Assembly (NCBI RefSeq): GCF_963678635.1 | Contig: NC_087064.1 | Location: forward strand, 13,173,989 to 13,237,988 | Reading direction: 5' to 3' | From: Symsagittifera roscoffensis | Taxonomy: Eukaryota > Xenacoelomorpha > Acoela > Convolutidae | Length of the DNA: 64,000 bases | Part shown: positions 58,250-64,000 of the stretch, in pieces | How positions within the stretch are numbered: position 1 is the first letter of the stretch | Layout: the number at the start of each line of letters is the position of its first letter | The notes under the pieces: generated by a model | What the model saw: the letters and a program-made list of their open reading frames with translations, nothing else | Database searches by the model: none | What the model was told of the DNA's origin: nothing | Made by a program: the position numbers and the translations under genes

Positions 58250-61200
58250 TCATTTGACTTCGAAGTCTAATCGAGGTTGAGTGACTGGGTAGAAACTCAG
58301 TTTAGACTTCAATCGGTCCAGACACGTGACCACCTCAAATATCTCATTTTTCTTGTCGCCTGATGACTCATGTTCGAGTGACAATCCATTGACTTTAGAC
58401 GGCAAGTCTCCCGCAGGTCCTATTTCAGTTTCACCGCTGTCCACATTCGACTCAGAACACAGTTCCATTTGAACACCTATCTGAGCTCCATTCGGCAGCC
58501 AATCTGGACTTCCGCATTTTGCAAGCTCGGCAAACACAGCGCCTACATCTAAATCGAAAACTTTCAACAAATCTTAACATTCAATTAAAACTTTAGATTG
58601 ATTTCTATATCAATTTGGAAAGCAGTAAAACAAACACAGCCAACATACAGCAGGAAATATAGCCAACAGACAGTTGGAAAAAGGTCAATGAACGCAAAGA
58701 AACAAAAAATTGAATTGTTTTTTGAAAAAACTTCCAATAGCAAGGTAAAATTCAATCTCCAACTTCAAAAACCAATTTATGATTGGCACCTTCTTGATAA
58801 AATTAACCCATTTGAGACCACTGGTTAATTAAGAGAAGTTTTTGTTCCGCTGGTAAATCCAGAAATTAAATACCACTTTCTAAACTAGCAATCGATTCAG
58901 GTCATTTCATCTATCATAATTGGAGAGTGCATTTTGCCTGCCTTCTAGCAAATAAACTTGAATTGAACTCTCATCACACCACAAACCAAAACAACACAAT
59001 TTGAAGAAAAAACTTGGTGTTTTTTTTCATAGTTTTCACTATTACTAGCGTTTAATGCACCTTCGGTGCTTCGAAATTTCTCGACAGCTCATGAAAAACC
59101 GCATATATTGGAAACAACATCTGCAAACTTTTAGTGTACTCTGATTGCACCCAATTACAGGGTGTGTAATTTCGAACCTTTATTTTTTTTATTCCCATTT
59201 TAAAAGCGTCATCTCGAAAACTTAATGGGCCTCTGGAGAAATTTGGAGGCCAGATTTGCAACCACTGAGAGTCCCTGAGAGCACCCTACTATAGGGTTAG
59301 GAATCCAAAATTTTGTGAACTTTTTTAAACCAGAGTTTCCCGAAAAAAAAAAATAAAAAAAAAACGTCTTATCTCGGAAACTAAAAGGATTTGAGCATTC
59401 ATATTAAGAGGCAAGATTTGAGACTCCTAGGTGTACGCTGACAAAAAAAGGTTGTATCTTCATCAAATTAGTAGTTTCAATTTTTTTTGAATTTCTTTGT
59501 AGATCTGTTCTTCCAGAAATTTTGAAAAAATCAAAAAACGTCACACCTCGGAAACTAAAAGCATTTGAGCAGTCGCGTTTAGCAGTCGCATGTGGCAAGA
59601 TTTGCAACTCTTTAGAGTACCCTGGCAACACCGAACTATAGCGTTGGAAATTTCAAATTTCGAAAAATAATTAATTTAAACTTTCTGAAGTTTTCTGAAA
59701 ATTTTTGAAAAAATCACAAAAAACGTCATATCTCAGAAACTACAAAGAATTGAGCAGTCATATTTGGGGGCAAGATTCGCAATCTTTGAGAATACTCTGA
59801 CAGGACCCACTTATAGGGTTGGGAATTTCAGATTATACGAAAAAAAAATTAACATAAGTTATCTGAAAATTTTTTTTGAAAAAATCACAGAAAACGTCAT
59901 ATCTCGAAAACTACAAAGAATTAAGCAGCCATATTTGGAGGCAAGATTCACAATCTTTGAGAATACTCTGACAGGACCCAACTACAGGGTTGCGAGTTTC
60001 AGATTTTTAAAAACTAATAATAATTGAAGTTTTCTGAAAATTTTTGAAAAAATCACAAAAACATCATATCTCGAAAACTGCAGCGAATTGAGCAGTCATA
60101 TTTGGAGGCAAGATTCGCAATCTTTGAGAATACTCTGACAGGACCCAACTACAGGGTTGCGAGTTTCAGATTTTTAAAAACTAATAATAATTGAAGTTTT
60201 CTGAAAATTTTTGAAAAAATCACAAAAACATCATATCTCGAAAACTGCTACGAATTGAGCAGTCATATTTGGAGGCAAGATTCGCAATCTTTGAGAATAC
60301 TCTGACAGGACCCAACTACAGGGTTGCAGTTTCAGAAATTTAAAAACAAATAATAATTTAAGTTTTCTGAAAATTTTTGAAAAAATCACAAAAACATCAT
60401 ATCTCGAAAACTGCAACGAATTGAGCAGTCATGTTTGGAGGCAAGATTCGCAATCTTTGAGAATACTCTGACAGGACCCAACTACAGGGTTGGGAATTTC
60501 AGATTTTGCGAAAAAAAATTTAATATAAGTTTTCTGAAAATTTTTTGAAAAAGATCACAAAAAACGTCATATCTCGAAAACTACAAGGATTTGAACAGTC
60601 ATATTTGGAGGCAAGATTTATTACTCTTAGAGTAATCTGACAGCACCCAACTACAGAACTAAGAACTTCAAGTTATGTAAATTATTTTGTAAAAAAATCT
60701 CAAAAATCGTCTTGTCTCGTTAACTAAAATGATTCGGGCATTCAAAATTGGAGGCCAAATTCGCAACCCCTAATTCGATATTGGGCTGCTTAATTTAAAC
60801 TCGATAAAATAACCACCAAAAATCAAATTGGAAAATCGAAAAAAAAAATTCTTAACCATTGCAATATACGACACAGCTTAAACATGCAAAAATAATACGT
60901 TGAAAAAGCTTAAACATGGCGAGATAGTGAAGCCCGCATTTAAATATATAATAGATTGTGGTTGGAACTTTCTGTGCTAGTTGCACAGCAGCTGCTTATA
61001 TTTAGCATTTAATGAAAAGAACCCGCTTCCCATGCCACTAATACAGCTTCTTCCAACCCATTTTTTGTGACAAACTATTCCTGAGAACGTTTTTTGAAAT
61101 CAATAATGATTTTCTGGCTAAAATTTTTTTTTTCAGCTCACAGGTTCAATAAATCAAATTGACCTTTAGTTGAGTTCTTCAATTTGGCTAACCCATTTTG

Positions 61201-63506
61201 ATTTCCAGGAATTTTCAAATGATTTAGTGTCTTGAGCGAGCTACTTCTACTCAAATATAGTGCAAGCAATTATATTAATGGACAATAATGGATGTCAAAA
61301 TTAATTAGCCGAGCCAGATTTGAGAAAGTGGCAGTTGATCACCTATAAAGACGTTGAGAATCTGATGCATGGTTTTTTGAGATGTATTCAAGCCATAATT
61401 TATTTTGCATGACCTACCTTTCTTTTCATCTTCTTCAGGTAGAGATTCCGATTCCTTTAAGGCAGGTAAATAAGCCAACGAGAGTTTTCGTCTGTGAGGA
61501 GCTCCTTTAGCCACGTGTCTATTGTGGAACTCAATCAGTTCCTGTTTCGAAAGCGTTCTTAGTTCCTCTGCGAAACTGGAGTACCTCTTGAAATGGTAGC
61601 TCCCTGATAAGATTTCACTCCAGTATCGGTAGGCTTCTTGCGATAGTTTCTTAGGTCGCTCCAGATACATCTTTTCGAGACCTTTTTTGAAATCAGCCAA
61701 TTCTTCTTCCGATAACTTCTCGATTATACTCTGAAAAATTTGGCTCAATTGAAGTTTGCTTACATATCAAAATGTACTTTTACATAAGCAGAGGTGAAAC
61801 TGAGCTTCGCATCACTTGCGATACCACTTAAATAGCATAGCAAGCTAGCAGACATGAAAGGAAAGAAGAGCCACTTAGTCCAAATAAATCGGAAAAATTT
61901 TCAAAGAAACCACAACTAAAAAAAACTTCAATTGGTTCCTGGAACGATGTTCCTTTTGTGGAAAACTCATTCAGAAACACATTCGACGCCGTTTAACGAT
62001 AATTCAAAAATAATTTTTGAGCGCTAAATGTAATAAAAAAACGAACTATAAGTTCTATTGATTTTTTTCACGTTATGGGCGATCCGGAGGAAAACATACA
62101 AATTATAGTTCCCTCGAACGACCCAAAATTAGTTTATAAACCCGATAAAAAAAATAAACCGAAGTCATTTAGTCCAAAAATTTTTTCCAGCAAAAGAAGG
62201 AAATTATACGAAGTCAAGGCTAGTAGAATTACAAATTGCAGGAGTAAATGAAAAAATGGAAAGCAACTATAATAAAAACTGCATACAGCAAAAAGTTCTA
62301 AGATGTGACAACTAAGCCGAAAAAACATGAGCAGACAAATACTACGCAAACAATTTTTTTGGAACGGAATATTCCCGTTTGAAAAAAAAACAGGTCCTGG
62401 TCAGATTCGAATCCAGGAACTTTGCTGTACCAGACTTATTCGTTACCTCCAGACTAAGTGTGCCGAAGACGCCTAAAAGTTTGAATTCATTATGAACCAA
62501 GAGATTCTGTTAAATAAGTTGTTAACCCGGAAAAAGTTTATTTTCCCATTTGATGAGCGTAATAAGTATGGTCCGGCTCAACTCAGCAAGATTTTTGCTG
62601 CCTATTCATAGCACCTCATATTTATATTTCTTAATTTATTGCGCCATAATTAACATTGAGTTTCAAGCGTATACACAGATGCGAAGGTGCGCTTCGCAAA
62701 CAGTTGCGAGAACACGACCAAAAATCAGCTCTATCAAGTGAAATAAGAAAAAGTAGAAATAAGCCTCGAATTAGCAAAAACTCGGCTACGTGTAGGATTC
62801 AAATCTGCGACATTCTGCAATCAAGAGATTTTGAGTCTTACGCACTATCCACTCAGCCACGCAAGCTTAACAACCGACAAATACTAGTCACGAATAAAGC
62901 AGCTACATATGCTAATAAATTGCCACTGCGATTCAGTAAAAATGACACCAAATACAAATAGACTCAATTTTGCAACTTGGTATATAACAAACTGAAGGCA
63001 TCCACACTAACTTTGCATGTAACAAATTGCAAAGCATAAAGCCATATTAAGTATAAATTATGCTTTTCAAAAAATTACGAGATATATTGAGTTAGAAAAT
63101 TTCTCAAATCGAGTTTTCATTATTGTTGTTGTTTGAAACAAATCACTTTTTTCAGTTCATTTGATGAATTAAAAATGCATCAACTGTGTCAACTTATTAC
63201 TATTCGAGTGTCAAAGTACATGCTATGAAAAAGCTATAAAGGTGCCCAATAAGTGAAATTTGTAAAAAAAAGCGTTGTAATTAGACTACTAATGTTTGAC
63301 TTACGGGAACACATTCTAGGAACTGCTCAAAAGCTGCATCACATACATGGACCGGAGAGGAAGACTGCAACAGGAGAAAGAGACCTAAAATCGAGAAAAA
63401 ATTGATCTTTGTTTTGTTAGGTTTTTTAACTGGTTTTTAGTGCAACCGACAGCTTACCTTGGATTCCGGCTACTCTTTTGGAATTGAAGAAGATGACATA
63501 GCCCAA
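58250..63506 (-). CDS. Insulin-degrading-enzyme-like M16 metalloprotease, C-terminal part
   Basis: Four exons on the minus strand: 63506-63458, 63384-63305, 61730-61418, 58548-58250 (TGA). The gene continues 5' beyond the window, so the zinc-binding HxxEH domain is not here. Matches to the last M16 domain of IDE: LGYVIFFNSKRVAGIQG, then LLQSSSPVHVCDAAFEQFL, KKGLEKMYLERPKKLSQEAY and RYWSEI, LSKQELIEFHNRHVAKGAP and RRKLS, ending YPVTQPRLDF (IDE has F-P-L-V-x-P-x-x-x-F there). All junction phases agree. An acidic, Ser/Glu-rich stretch of about 75 residues before the last block is longer than I would expect in IDE. Nardilysin is an alternative within the family but less likely. Confidence 0.9.
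58663..58990 (+). mobile_element. GAGTAATGAACG-type MITE, partial
   Basis: Left end atagccaacagacagttggaaaaaggtcaatgaacgc just 5' of the IDE-like last exon (in its intron). Interior shortened, right end missing. Confidence 0.55.
59045..60955 (-). mobile_element. Non-autonomous Helitron, copy 2
   Basis: Same ends as copy 1 (TCTATTATA... after A; ...hairpin...CTAG before T), 1911 bp. It is longer than copy 1 by 345 bp, close to two array units. Lies in the last intron of the IDE-like gene, same orientation as copy 1. Confidence 0.85.
59540..60660. repeat. Internal Helitron array, copy 2
   Basis: Units marked by agggttg at 59816, 59987, 60154, 60321 and 60487 (spacing 166-171 bp). Three neighbouring units share the gggttgcga/gcag variant, suggesting recent local expansion. 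Confidence 0.85.
61788..62530 (-). repeat. Second SINE-like family, copy 2
   Basis: Starts gcagaggtgaaactgagcttcgcatcacttgcg; tRNA-like part near 62395-62463 (minus: gtctggaggtaacg, ggattcgaatctgacc). Both copies are followed by gaattcattatgaac. Confidence 0.6.
62676..63280 (-). repeat. tRNA-derived SINE-like element (Leu-like head), in an IDE-like intron
   Basis: Near copy of 40398: gcgaaggtgcgcttcgcaaac, tRNA-like part with gagtggatag, gactcaaaatctc and gcagatttgaatcc on the minus strand, and the same right part. Confidence 0.7.
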
Positions 63507-63718
63507 CTAGTAAAAAGTCAACACTGAATCAGAGATTTCTACATCGATGATTTGGGCTTTAGCGCAAAAAGAGCTCAAATTTACTTTTGGTTGCGTCTTA
63601 TTCCATTAAGTTCGAAGGGGTTCAAGATCTGAATTGAGCACACGTGCTGATTTGGATTTGAAATATGCCAACAAATGCATAACACTATATTAACACATAA
63701 TGCTAATAAAAATGCAAA

Positions 63719-64000
63719 CATAGCCAACTGATAGCTGCAAAAGAGTAATGCACGCAAAGAAACAGAAAAAAAAAACTTATTTTTTGATTAAATCTCAGCC
63801 TTCAAATTTCGAAGAAAAAAAAACAGATAGCCTTAAACCTCTTTGAATTTCAAGAACATTTTATTATTGACAATTTTTTCATGATAGATATTAAACTGGA
63901 TCAATGCGTAAAGATTCCATTTCGCTGGGATAATTAAATTCCACTTTCGAAACTAGAAGGCGATCACGTTTTTCGTGACCTCTACACTTTTGCTTTTAAC
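63719..64000 (+). mobile_element. GAGTAATGAACG-type MITE, cut by window edge
   Basis: Left end catagccaactgatagctgcaaaagagtaatgcacgc; interior continues to gatcacgtttttcgtgacc and runs off the window. Confidence 0.6.

Noticed and set aside
59764-60027. Open frame of 87 codons with repeated ARFTIFENTLTGP
   Set aside because: It is a by-product of the 167-bp Helitron array, whose length lets one frame stay open over one or two units.

Overview
This is a window of an intron-rich, AT-rich animal nuclear genome (family-level protein matches, GT-AG introns, AATAAA signals, DNA transposons, Helitrons and tRNA-derived SINE-like repeats). The sequence does not identify the species. There is one 200-base assembly gap (1922-2121).

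Layout. (1) 1-21 kb, + strand: a small, unrecognised single-pass membrane protein gene whose exons I place at 1279-1366, one of three copies of an acidic exon (9367-9445, 13478-13544, 17739-17817), 18595-18632, 18859-18998, 19979-20042 and 20702-20777. Its first large intron holds a decayed Ty3/gypsy-type retroelement on the minus strand (about 2.1-8.6 kb). The end of that retroelement and the host exon were amplified together as a head-to-tail triplication (7457-18413) carrying long TAGA/GATA arrays. (2) 25.6-52.1 kb, minus strand: a complete copine gene (two C2 domains and a vWA/copine domain) in about 18-19 exons. Two other genes lie inside its introns on the opposite strand: an intronless phospholipase B-like gene (26209-27867) in the last intron, and a four-exon profilin-like gene (33381-36050) in a 7.8-kb intron. 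(3) 58.2-63.5 kb, minus strand: the last four exons of an insulin-degrading-enzyme-like M16 metalloprotease that continues past the window edge.

The rest is intron or intergenic DNA dense in non-autonomous repeats: two same-orientation Helitron copies (47304-48869, 59045-60955) with internal arrays of about 167 bp; hAT-type MITEs with 8-bp target duplications (12848, 17108, 34255, probably 45141); a MITE family with GAGTAATGAACG inverted ends; and tRNA-like elements carrying a GCGAAGC palindrome.

The two most notable observations concern splicing. In the copine gene, two 77-nt exons occupy the same place in the first C2 domain, and only inclusion of exactly one keeps the frame. In the membrane-protein gene a three-copy exon has the same property: including none, or more than one, gives an early stop. 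No pathway links the genes; their arrangement looks like nesting and repeat-driven expansion rather than functional clustering.
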